Assembly (NCBI GenBank): GCA_037444305.1
Contig: JBBIMP010000059.1
Span: forward strand, 1-24,261
Direction: 5' to 3'
DNA from: JBBIMP01 sp037444305
GTDB taxonomy: Bacteria > Acidobacteriota > UBA6911
Length of the DNA: 24,261 bases
Shown: piece by piece, positions 8,042-15,654 of the stretch
Layout of the letters: each line of letters opens with the position of its first letter
Numbering within the stretch: position 1 is the first letter of the stretch
Position numbers and translations under genes: made by a program
The notes under the pieces: model-generated
Database searches by the model: none
What the model was told of the DNA's origin: nothing
The model's input: only the letters and a program-made list of their open reading frames with translations

Positions 8042-8230
8042 AATTCCCGTTTCCCGGTTTTGCCCTGGATTTCGGTGCGCGGTCTGGCGAGCAAGATCCT
8101 GTCGCTGGCGGCACATCGGCTTCCCGAAGACTGGCAACAACAGTACGGCTACCGCCCGCTGTTGCTGGAAACCCTGGTCGATCCGGCGCGCTTTCGCGGC
8201 ACCTCGTATCGAGCCGCCAACTGGATCGGC
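8042..8230 (+). pseudogene. Fragment of a DruA/DUF4338-like gene
   Basis: One frame reads NSRFPVLPWISVRGLASKI, then HRLPEDWQQQYGYRPLLLE, then TLVDPARFRGTSYRAANWIG. This is the central conserved block of the DUF4338 domain found in DruA of Druantia and in many transposase-associated proteins (NSRFLILPW, GYRPVLLETFVD, F-GT-YRAANW). There is no proper N-terminus and the match ends abruptly at about 8230, where the next recognisable piece is in another frame. It is a decayed remnant, not a working defence gene. Confidence 0.7.
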
Positions 8231-8231
8231 A

Positions 8232-8576
8232 AAGATCCCGCTCAAAGACATCAAGGAAAAGCCAGAGCGGGCGATCCAGCGCACCGATCGCAGGAACCCG
8301 GTGAACGCGATCAAGCTGGCGACGTACAATGCCGAGCGGCTGTTGGCGCGGAAATTTTTCCATCACTATCGGGACATGCGGGACTGGCTCACGATCTTCC
8401 GGTCGCTCTTTCATCTGTCCGGCTCGATCCAATACGAGGAAGACCAGGTGCTGGTTGAATTGGAGGCTCCGGACCGGCCCCATGTCCGGCAGGCCCTGGA
8501 AACAACGATCCAGGAGCTGAATCCCATGGGATCCCGCCTGTTTGGCGCCGGACCAAGGCTGGTTTTCTCGCTAAAA
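8232..8576 (+). pseudogene. Fragment of a transposase C-terminus
   Basis: In a different frame from the DruA-like piece, about 115 codons read KIPLKDIKEKPERAIQRTDR, NPVNAIKLATYNAERLLARK and FFHHYRDMRDWLTIFRSL. They go on to GSIQYEEDQVLVELEAPDRP, QALETTIQELN and GAGPRLVFSLK. This resembles the C-terminal end of large transposases, which finish with a predicted beta-hairpin, a D-RP-v--AL---I-E-N helix and a final short strand. No catalytic domain is present and no terminal inverted repeats were found. It is likely the tail of an insertion sequence whose remainder was deleted; assignment to an IS family is not possible by eye. Confidence 0.5.
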
Positions 8577-8664
8577 AGTTCTTCATCCCTCCCAGGATCT
8601 CACTATCTACTACGAAGATCGAGCGTCCCAGGTTCAGCAAAACAGGTGGCGCACCTGACAGGGA

Positions 8665-8694
8665 ACGCGGACAAACGCGGACAAGCACGGAAAC
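8665..8694. repeat. Decamer repeat, CACGGA type (copy B)
   Basis: Three successive 10-base units: ACGCGGACAA, ACGCGGACAA, GCACGGAAAC. The first two are identical. The tract lies between the transposase remnant and the PQQ-like gene, a stretch with no gene. Confidence 0.6.
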
Positions 8695-8815
8695 GAAATG
8701 CTTCGTTCGCGCTACGATTGGATTGACGATCCAAAGACGCGTGGCATATCTTGGTCGCCGAGCCACAATCCGCACGCCACCGATGGCCGTGCACGAATAG
8801 CCGATGGAGAAAAGC

Positions 8816-10210
8816 ATGATCCACCCAAGAGCAATCCCGCCGATTCGAGCCACCCTGTACAGCCTGATCTGCGGCGCATTGATTTTCTGCGGCGGCCGGG
8901 CTCTGGCCGGCGAAAACGACTGGCCGCAGTGGCGGGGCCCCCACGGCAGCGGCATCTCGCCGGAGACGAACCTCCCGACCGAATGGAGCGACACCCGGAA
9001 CGTGCTCTGGAAGACCCGGATCCCCGGCATGGGTCACTCCTCCCCCATCGTCTGGGGCAACAGGATCTTCCTCACCACGTCCGTCGAGGGCGCCCCCATC
9101 CCCGGCCGCACGCGTGTCATTCACAAGGACGCCAAGGGGGAGGAGTACATCCACCCCGACTCCATGGGCGCCGACCACAACTACAGCCTGCGGGTCCTGT
9201 CCATCGACCGCGACACCGGCAGGGTCCTCTGGCAGCACGAGGTTTACGACGGACCGGTCCAGGATGACCGACATCGCAGGAACACCTACGCTTCCTGCAC
9301 CCCGGTCACCGACGGGCGGTACGTCTATTTCTTTTTCGAAGCCCAGGGGCTCTACTGCTACGACTTCGACGGCAACCAGATCTGGAAGGCCTCCTTCCCG
9401 GACTGGCTCAAGGGGGGCATGGGGCCGGGCATCTCGCCGGTGCTGTATGAAAACCTGGTCATCCTCCAATGCGACCGCGAGCTGGGCGAAGGCTCGTACA
9501 TCACTGCGCTGGACAAGGGTACCGGCAAGACGGTCTGGAAAACCGAGCGCAAGAACCGCAGGAGCTGGGCCACGCCGCTGCTGGTTGCCGCGGGCGGACG
9601 CACGGAACTCGTGACCAGCGGCGTCGAAGCCGTCATCTCCTACGATCCCGCAACCGGCAAGGAATTGTGGCGCAGCAAGGGGGTCGTCAGCCACGCCATC
9701 CCAAGCCTCGTCACCGGCCACGGCATGGTGTTCGCCACGGCCGGAAGCGGCGCCAAGGTCGCCATGGGGATCAAGCTCGGCGGTTCCGGCAATATCACCG
9801 ACACGCCCCACCTGGTCTGGGAATACAGGAAGGGCACGGCTTATGTGCCGTCCCCGATCCTTTACGGCGACTACCTCTACCTGATGACCGAGGCCGGACT
9901 GCTCACCTGTCTGGACGCCAGGACGGGGGAGGTGAAGTACGAAGGCGGCCGGGTTCCCATCGCGGCTTCGTTCAAGGCGTCCCCCGTGGCGTTCGAGGGC
10001 ATGATCCTGCTGACCAGCGAGGACGGAGACAGCTTCGTGATCAAGGCGGGGCCCGAGCACGAAGTGCTCCGCACAAACTCGCTCGGCGAACCGATCTGGG
10101 CTTCTCCGGCTATTTCGCATGGCAGGATCTTCATACGCACCGACAGGCATCTGTACTGTATCGGTAAACAGGGGGAGAGCGCGGAGAACGGGACGGGCAA
10201 CTATAGATAA
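8816..10210 (+). CDS. Secreted PQQ-like beta-propeller protein
   Basis: The 464-residue product has a signal peptide ending near RALAG. It then has the family opening WPQWRGPHGSGIS and a series of PQQ-like propeller blades with patterns such as DRDTGRVLWQHEV, DFDGNQIWKA, DKGTGKTVWKTE, DPATGKELWRSKG and DARTGEVKYEG. This kind of protein is periplasmic or extracellular and is usually not a PQQ enzyme. No dehydrogenase active-site Asp/Cys-Cys pair is evident, so it may be a scaffold or binding protein. Start ATG 8816 is preferred over ATG 8804 because GGAG at 8806-8809 is spaced six bases from it. It has no same-strand partner nearby. Confidence 0.88.
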   Translation: MIHPRAIPPIRATLYSLICGALIFCGGRALAGENDWPQWRGPHGSGISPETNLPTEWSDTRNVLWKTRIPGMGHSSPIVWGNRIFLTTSVEGAPIPGRTRVIHKDAKGEEYIHPDSMGADHNYSLRVLSIDRDTGRVLWQHEVYDGPVQDDRHRRNTYASCTPVTDGRYVYFFFEAQGLYCYDFDGNQIWKASFPDWLKGGMGPGISPVLYENLVILQCDRELGEGSYITALDKGTGKTVWKTERKNRRSWATPLLVAAGGRTELVTSGVEAVISYDPATGKELWRSKGVVSHAIPSLVTGHGMVFATAGSGAKVAMGIKLGGSGNITDTPHLVWEYRKGTAYVPSPILYGDYLYLMTEAGLLTCLDARTGEVKYEGGRVPIAASFKASPVAFEGMILLTSEDGDSFVIKAGPEHEVLRTNSLGEPIWASPAISHGRIFIRTDRHLYCIGKQGESAENGTGNYR

Positions 10211-10250
10211 GCCGAAATCATAGTGACGTCATTCGGGGGATAGATGTGTC

Positions 10251-10359
10251 GCCCAGGGCTCTTTCTTCCTTCGCCTCCACCCCGGGCTCACGCCCTGGGC
10301 TTTCCCATTTCACCCCTTCGGGGTTCGCACGGTTTCCATCTCGTCCCCTTCGGGGTTCG
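10251..10359. repeat. REP-like hairpin cluster with a 32-base tandem repeat
   Basis: GCCCAGGGC (10251-10259) is perfectly complementary to GCCCTGGGC (10292-10300). A second, competing hairpin forms at 10280-10299 (CCC-GGGC, loop TCAC, GCCC-GGG). Two imperfect 32-base tandem units begin at 10301 and 10332 with TTTCC, and each contains CCCCTTCGGGGTTCG (10313-10327 and 10345-10359). On the minus strand the pattern CCCCGAAGGGG followed by AGCCC-GGGC hairpins resembles dispersed intergenic REP-like elements that I recall from Acidobacteria and Planctomycetes. No protein-coding signal is seen from 10211 to 10672. Confidence 0.6.
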
Positions 10360-10609
10360 TGTGTTTGATCTCCAGCCACTGCCAGTTGGATGCAACGATT
10401 CTCTCTCGGCGCAATTCCCGGCTGTCGCAGCACCCGCTCGCGGACGGCGCCGCTTCTGGGTATCGACCAATCGCGTTGGTTCTCCGCACACCGCACGGCA
10501 GTTTGGGCATCGGCATGGTCCCCGCCCGCTCCCACCGCTGGTAGCTCCGCGAATCGTGTCCTCGGCACATCGGGATTGGCGCTTGCTTCGACGCGATTGG
10601 CAAGGGCAA

Positions 10610-10635
10610 GTGCAAAACATGTGCAAAAGTATTAT
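10610..10635 (+). promoter_or_regulatory. Direct repeat and candidate -10 box upstream of the HD gene
   Basis: GTGCAAAA occurs at 10610-10617 and 10621-10628, exactly 11 bases apart (one helical turn), and is followed at 10630-10635 by TATTAT (5/6 of a -10 box). No good -35 element exists at the usual distance, so an activator binding the repeats is a reasonable but unproven idea. Confidence 0.35.
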
Positions 10636-10647
10636 CATTTCCCGCGC

Positions 10648-10667
10648 GCCCCGACGGGGCGGGAGAG
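10648..10667 (+). promoter_or_regulatory. GC hairpin abutting the ribosome binding site of the HD gene
   Basis: GCCCC-GAC-GGGGC (10648-10660) is a perfect 5-bp hairpin. The ribosome binding site GGGAGAG (10661-10667) begins on the next base and lies five bases before ATG 10673. A stem right next to the binding site could affect ribosome access, or it may simply be one more member of the nearby hairpin repeats. Confidence 0.4.
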
Positions 10668-10672
10668 ATTTG

Positions 10673-11821
10673 ATGCCGCTGTATGACTTGAACGATTTCA
10701 TGCGCCTGTCGGAGGTGCTGAGCCTGCAGCTCAGCATCCCCACTGTAGGCCGCCACAACATCGCCTCCGTCATCCTGCACCGCAAAAACCTGCCCGAGCG
10801 GGATTGCGAGGTGTTGCACGAAGTTCTCGTCTTCCTCGGCCGCGCCTATGGGGAGCGGCGCCGGCGAATGGGACCCATGGCAGTTCTGCACCCGATCCGG
10901 GCCACCGCGCTGCTGGCCAGGGCGATGGACGAGGTCTCGCTGCTCGACCTGCTGGCCTGCCTGCTCCACGACAAGTTCGAGGACCTCACCCCGGCCGACC
11001 TCGGCGAGGCGAACTGGAGCGGACTCAACGAGGACTTCAAACGGCTGCTCGCACGCATCGACCCCCGCGAGGAATGGTTCCTGATGGAGCGCCTCGACTG
11101 GCTCACGCGCAAAAAGGGGGACAGCTACTTCAGGTACGTCGGGCGCCTCCTGGAACAGGCCTCGCGCACCCCGGAGATCATCCGCATCAAGCTGGCCGAC
11201 CGGCTGGACAACACGCTGGACATGCACGTGGAGCTGGAAGACCCCATGAGTGAGGTGGACTTCTACTCGACGCTTTTCCAGATCCTCTTCGTGAACTCCT
11301 TCCAGGGATACAAGCCCGGCATCAAACACCCGCCGGTCTCACCGCTGAACGGGGCCGAACGCCTTTACCAGCTGTTCAAGAGCGCGGTTCTCATTTCGCT
11401 CATCAGGGAGCGGGGGGTGATGCCGCAGGGTGACGGCACCTCCGAGACGCTCTTTCACGCGCTCGTCAGCGCAAGCATGAAGGAGGCGCAGAGGATCCTG
11501 ATGCACGTCATCGGCTACCACCAGACCGATCTCGCGCAGCAGAGGGGCCTGCTGATGGACGTGATGGAGTACTCGCAGCTGGGCCTCATGGGCCGCGTCA
11601 CCCTGCCGGACAAAACCCGCCGGTTGGACGGCTTTTCCCTGTCCACGTTCAAAGACTCGGTTGCCGCCGAGCGCAAAAAGAGCCTCGCGCGCCTCTACGC
11701 CGACAAGGACCTCATGATCGAGGCCGCGCTCGCCTTCGTGATCATCTTCCAGAGCTTTCTCAACGACCCCGACTTCCGGTTAGCCGGCATCAGCGCCGAC
11801 GGCATCCACGCCGCCGACTGA
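10673..11821 (+). CDS. Stand-alone SpoT-type HD hydrolase-like protein
   Basis: The 382-residue product carries the metal-binding HD pattern of (p)ppGpp hydrolases. It has His73 (VLHPIRATALLA), His99-Asp100 with Glu103-Asp104 (LLHDKFEDL), and Lys173-Leu-Ala-Asp176-Arg...Asn180 (RIKLADRLDN), closely like the SpoT/RelA hydrolase KLADRLHN. No synthetase, TGS or ACT domain follows; the C-terminal ~190 residues are helical and unfamiliar. It is therefore a hydrolase-only protein, possibly cleaving (p)ppGpp or a related nucleotide in the cytoplasm, and longer than the usual ~180-residue small alarmone hydrolases. Start ATG 10673 has a good ribosome binding site; the longer open frame upstream runs through repeats and is not coding. 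Confidence 0.75.
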   Translation: MPLYDLNDFMRLSEVLSLQLSIPTVGRHNIASVILHRKNLPERDCEVLHEVLVFLGRAYGERRRRMGPMAVLHPIRATALLARAMDEVSLLDLLACLLHDKFEDLTPADLGEANWSGLNEDFKRLLARIDPREEWFLMERLDWLTRKKGDSYFRYVGRLLEQASRTPEIIRIKLADRLDNTLDMHVELEDPMSEVDFYSTLFQILFVNSFQGYKPGIKHPPVSPLNGAERLYQLFKSAVLISLIRERGVMPQGDGTSETLFHALVSASMKEAQRILMHVIGYHQTDLAQQRGLLMDVMEYSQLGLMGRVTLPDKTRRLDGFSLSTFKDSVAAERKKSLARLYADKDLMIEAALAFVIIFQSFLNDPDFRLAGISADGIHAAD

Positions 11822-11870
11822 CCGCGAAGGCAAACGCTTTTCCGGCCTCAGTCCCGTTTTCCCGGCTCCA

Positions 11871-11993
11871 GGATCCGCCCGCTATTGCCTCGTGGCCGTC
11901 GGGGCAGTGGTCCACGGCATAGCCCTGCTCGCGCAGCCCTTTAAGCGGCGCCTCGGCCATGCGCGGCGAATCCTCCACGACAAGCACTCTCAT
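11871..11993 (-). pseudogene. Remnant of a response-regulator receiver domain
   Basis: From ATG 11993 the minus strand reads MRVLVVEDSPRMAE, then KGLREQGYAVDHCPDGHEAI, the first ~40 residues of an OmpR-class receiver domain including the acidic pair before the phosphorylation pocket. After that the homology stops; the phospho-acceptor Asp, the Lys and the DNA-binding domain are absent. There is no ribosome binding site. It is a truncated relic between two convergent genes. Confidence 0.65.
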
Positions 11994-12047
11994 GGTCGAC
12001 GACGACAGATCATGAGCCGGCGCGCCTTCCACCCGGCGGCCGCGCGA

Positions 12048-14699
12048 CTAAAAGGTGTATTTGAGCGCGACCTCGATTTCCCTGGCGCGGTCGGCGCCGA
12101 AAATCCTGCCGAAGACAGTGGTCCCCACCGTCGAGCGCGGATTCTGGAAGTTGGTGTGGTTCCAGGCATTGAACAGCTGGACCCGCAGCTCCAGGATCTC
12201 CCCCTCTCTCCGCACCCGTGTCCGCTTGATGAAACTGACATCCCATTTCCGCCGGCCCGGCCCCACGAGGATGTTCCGGCCGGAATTGCCAAAACCATAT
12301 TTCGGGGGCGTCACGAAAGCCTCCGTAGCAAACCACCTGTCGATTGATCGCGCTGACTTGTCCAGGTTTCCCCGCCCGATCCTGTCGGGCCGGTCGCCCC
12401 ACACGCCGTCGTTGTTGGCATCTCCCGACAGCCGCGGGTGAAAGAGCCCACCGGTCTGATAACTGGCAATTCCGGATACTCTCCACCCCTCGAACAGCCA
12501 GATGAGTTTTCCGGCCCAGGCCGCCTGGATCGCCTGGCCGCGCCCGACCGGCAGGTCGTAGATGAAGTTCAGGTTGAACGACTGTGGGGGAGAGTTGCCC
12601 GGAGCGCGCTCGGCCCGCAGATTTCTCGGATTGGCCGGCTCTCCGGAGCCGCTGTAGGAGAATGTCCGGCTCCATTCGTAGCCGGCCTCGACCGAGTAGC
12701 CGCGGGAAAGCCTTTTCCGGAGGTTTGCCCTGAGGCTGTTGCCGGAGGTCGATCCTCCCGACGTCAGGATGCTGAACCGGCCAAATGCGGGATTCGGTCG
12801 CCTGCTCTGCAACAGGCCCGGGCCGGGAAGCGGCACATTGGCCAGAAGGTTCCTTTCAGCGTGGGTTCTCGTTCTCCCGCTGTAAGAAACCTCGATGTTC
12901 CATTTGGGATAAATCTCGTTCTGGACGCTCAACTGCCATTCCTGGCTGTAGGAGTTCCGCATATGCGGATCGACTCCCCTGATCCTGATCTCGGTCGGCA
13001 CCGCGGTCATGAATGGATTGCTCAAGTTAAGGACCGGCTGGCTGGAAGGCGACTCGGCCCTTTCCGTGTAGTAGGTCGGATAGTTCCGTCCCAGGACATC
13101 CAGAGACTCGTCGGGATCGCGTTGAGAATAGCTGATCTGATACGACGCCCTGATGACCAGGCGGTTGTTCCCCTGCGGGCTGTAGGCAATGCCGAAACGG
13201 GGCTCCCAGTCGTTTTTGTCCGTATAGACCGCGTGCCCGCGCTTCAATCCGGGCAGCAGATTATGCGCTTCGCTGCTGCCGACACGGACGATTCTCCCGT
13301 CCAGCGGAGGTTCGAAGAGGAGTGGAACGAACGCGGTGACGTTGTCGTGGATGGAGTGTGAGAACGGGAAGTAGTTGTAGGCCAGCGTTCCCGAGAGAGT
13401 CAGCTTGCGATTGATTTTCCAGGAGTCCCTCGCAAATGCCCGGATGCTTCTCCGGCGCACATCGGCGCGGTCGGAACCCACCCCCCGGTCGGCTGTGTTC
13501 GGTATCCCGAGAAGGAAATCGGCAAAAGCATCCCCTGTGTACGACCCGCTGAACTCGAACACGCCCCGCCGCAATCCGCCCGTGCGGTCGTTGTTGATCT
13601 GGATGGCCTCGATTTCGGCGCCGAAGGCAAGCGAATGATTGTTGCGGACGTAGGTCGCCCCAAGTTCGAGGCTGTATTCGTTGCTGTAGGAGGCTCTGGG
13701 CGAATCGCCGGAACCGAGCGACGCATACCCGGAGATCTCGAAATCGGGATACCCTTCGTCGAGATCGTCCAGTGTGCTGAGCCCCGCAATCCCCAGCGAG
13801 GCCAGAAGCCCCCTTTTCCCGGCCTGCGGCGAAAGCTCCGTCCCGGCTTCCCGTGAGAAACCCGCTTGGACCGACGTCACCAGCCGCGGCCCGAAGTTCT
13901 TCACGTAGTCGATCGTGAGGCGCTGCTCCCTGTAGCGGGACGACAACCCGAAGGCGGGTATGGGATGAACATCGAAGCCGTCGCCGTTGACCAGCCGGTA
14001 GTTGGCGAAGATCTTCGACTCCTTGCTCAGCTCGTAGTCGGCGCGGCCGCCGAACGTGTTCCTGTTCTCGATTTCCGGCTGGTTGTTCAGGAAATTCCGG
14101 TAGGGATCGCTGCTGTTAGGATCCGGCAGCAGGGGCAGCATCTTCACCGAGGAGGGATGAAACATCGACGTGGGCATCTGGTTCGCTTTGAAATATTCGC
14201 CCGAGAAGGGATTGCGGAGCGGCGTCCCGATGGAACTGAAATCCCCGCGCTTCATCTCCGGCGTGGGCACGTGGGACAGGAGGGTGGACCCGCGGTTGAT
14301 GCGCAGGCCGTCGTAGGTGCCGAACAGGACAACCCGGGTTGTCAGGGCAAAACCCAGGCTGCCGCCGAACTGGTTGCGCTTGTACTCCGGGAGCTTCCGT
14401 CCCGCCGGATCGAAGAAATTCCGCGCGTCCAGGTTGTCGTTCCGATGATATTCGTACAGCGATCCGTAGGTGCGCGCCCGCTTTCTGATCGCGAAAGGAT
14501 TTATGATTTCGTGAATCGGCCGGGACTCCCTGGTGGAGATCCACGACAACTGCCTGCCCGGATCGATTTCGAACATCTCGATCCTCTGGAAGCGGGATGT
14601 CTCCGGCGCCGGCGGATCCTGCGTGGTCTGTCCGGGCAGGGGAATACAGCCCGCCAAAACCAGGACGCAGAGGCCGGGAAAAGCTGCGGTCTTTTTCAT
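12048..14699 (-). CDS. Oar-like outer-membrane beta-barrel protein (TonB-receptor type, no plug)
   Basis: The 883-residue product matches the barrel part of Oar-like TonB-dependent proteins that are abundant in Acidobacteria. It has SLYEYHRNDNLDARNFFDP, the FGGSLGFALT region, many amphipathic strands, RVQLFNAWNHTNFQNP near the end, and a terminal aromatic (KYTF) as used for BAM insertion. Unlike full-length Oar proteins of roughly 1000-1200 residues, it has no carboxypeptidase-like domain, no TonB box and no plug: only about 65 residues precede the barrel. The signal sequence ends in LAGC (15-18), a lipobox, so the mature N-terminus could be lipidated. ATG 14699 has GAGGG upstream and lies 9 bases after the stop of the preceding secreted-protein gene, indicating an operon. 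Confidence 0.85.
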   Translation of the reverse strand: MKKTAAFPGLCVLVLAGCIPLPGQTTQDPPAPETSRFQRIEMFEIDPGRQLSWISTRESRPIHEIINPFAIRKRARTYGSLYEYHRNDNLDARNFFDPAGRKLPEYKRNQFGGSLGFALTTRVVLFGTYDGLRINRGSTLLSHVPTPEMKRGDFSSIGTPLRNPFSGEYFKANQMPTSMFHPSSVKMLPLLPDPNSSDPYRNFLNNQPEIENRNTFGGRADYELSKESKIFANYRLVNGDGFDVHPIPAFGLSSRYREQRLTIDYVKNFGPRLVTSVQAGFSREAGTELSPQAGKRGLLASLGIAGLSTLDDLDEGYPDFEISGYASLGSGDSPRASYSNEYSLELGATYVRNNHSLAFGAEIEAIQINNDRTGGLRRGVFEFSGSYTGDAFADFLLGIPNTADRGVGSDRADVRRRSIRAFARDSWKINRKLTLSGTLAYNYFPFSHSIHDNVTAFVPLLFEPPLDGRIVRVGSSEAHNLLPGLKRGHAVYTDKNDWEPRFGIAYSPQGNNRLVIRASYQISYSQRDPDESLDVLGRNYPTYYTERAESPSSQPVLNLSNPFMTAVPTEIRIRGVDPHMRNSYSQEWQLSVQNEIYPKWNIEVSYSGRTRTHAERNLLANVPLPGPGLLQSRRPNPAFGRFSILTSGGSTSGNSLRANLRKRLSRGYSVEAGYEWSRTFSYSGSGEPANPRNLRAERAPGNSPPQSFNLNFIYDLPVGRGQAIQAAWAGKLIWLFEGWRVSGIASYQTGGLFHPRLSGDANNDGVWGDRPDRIGRGNLDKSARSIDRWFATEAFVTPPKYGFGNSGRNILVGPGRRKWDVSFIKRTRVRREGEILELRVQLFNAWNHTNFQNPRSTVGTTVFGRIFGADRAREIEVALKYTF

Positions 14700-14708
14700 G
14701 AAGAGCCC

Positions 14709-15398
14709 TCAATAAATCACACGGCCGCCGACCACCATGTCCTTGACCGTGAATCCGGATCTGAGGCGCGGATTGGCCTCCGGGACTTCGAGCAGTTCGA
14801 ATGTCAGCGTGCGTGACTCCCGATCGATGACAGGCACGCCGTTGACTTCCCTGGGAAAGACGAACTTGGCTCCGATGCCGTCGTCGCGCGGCGGGAAGTA
14901 GGCGAGAATCCGCACCTGGGAAAACCGGTCCGCCGACAAGAAGGCCCGGTTCTTGAGGGTTTCCGCGGTTTCTTTCTGGAAAAACCGGCGCACGCCGCTC
15001 TCCGCGTTCGGGTCGTTCGAGCGGAAGCTGACGGAGACAACCACCAGGTCCCCGAAATCCCGCATCAGCACGCCGCCGACCGCCTCATCGAAGCGGAGTC
15101 GATCCGCCGGGACCAGCGCATCGTATCCGTAGTTCAACTGCTGGATCCGGGCGAGCGCTTCCCTCACCGGCCGGGCTGACAGGAGGCGGACATAGAACGT
15201 GTTGAATATTTCCTTCTCCCCCGAAACACCGCTGCCTACGCCTGACACCACCCGCGTAAACGTCTCCTGCCGTGCCCATGGCGAGGAATTGAGCATCTGA
15301 ACGGCCTTGGAAAGTGACCACCTGGGGATCGCCTCCTGCGCAGCAAACGCAAGCATGATGGAGAAGGCGGCACACAGCAGTCCGACGGCGCTTTTCAT
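14709..15398 (-). CDS. Secreted protein of unknown function, operon partner of the Oar-like barrel
   Basis: A 229-residue protein with a signal peptide (MKSAVGLLCAAFSIMLAFAAQ). The mature part opens with SLSKAVQMLNSSPWARQETF, a pattern I associate with a secreted family common in Acidobacteria, then FYVRLLSARPVREALARI, RLRFDEAVGG and a C-terminal beta-rich half (VVVSVSFRSNDP, AKFVFPREVNGVPVI). The function is unknown and no catalytic motif is apparent. ATG 15398 is preceded by AAGGAGA at ideal spacing. It is the first gene of the pair; the barrel gene follows after 9 bases, so the product may act in the periplasm together with it. Confidence 0.75.
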   Translation of the reverse strand: MKSAVGLLCAAFSIMLAFAAQEAIPRWSLSKAVQMLNSSPWARQETFTRVVSGVGSGVSGEKEIFNTFYVRLLSARPVREALARIQQLNYGYDALVPADRLRFDEAVGGVLMRDFGDLVVVSVSFRSNDPNAESGVRRFFQKETAETLKNRAFLSADRFSQVRILAYFPPRDDGIGAKFVFPREVNGVPVIDRESRTLTFELLEVPEANPRLRSGFTVKDMVVGGRVIY

Positions 15399-15654
15399 CC
15401 TGGTTCTCCTTAACGGCCCCAGCGCGGCAGCCTGGCACGATGAACCTTAACACAAGATGAACGGCTTGCATCCTGATTGAGCCCCGCGGCCTGCCACAGA
15501 GTTCCTGATGTCTTTACGCGGCTGCGCAGATCTTGTTTTGGCTGATTACGCCTGACATTCCACGGCGTGGGGGAAAATCCCGGTTGGCGGATTGCGGCAG
15601 TGGGTGTAACCTGCCGGTCAGTGCGCCAAACGCAGGCCAGGCAGGAGGTGCGGA

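Noticed and set aside
8603..10150. A 515-codon open frame on the minus strand
   Set aside because: It is antisense to the PQQ-like propeller gene, with no ribosome binding site or recognisable motif.
10301..10360. CRISPR-like repeat
   Set aside because: Only two imperfect adjacent units with no spacers and no cas genes.
10244..10672. N-terminal extension of the HD protein
   Set aside because: The frame is open but crosses the hairpin repeats and the candidate promoter; ATG 10673 has a good ribosome binding site.
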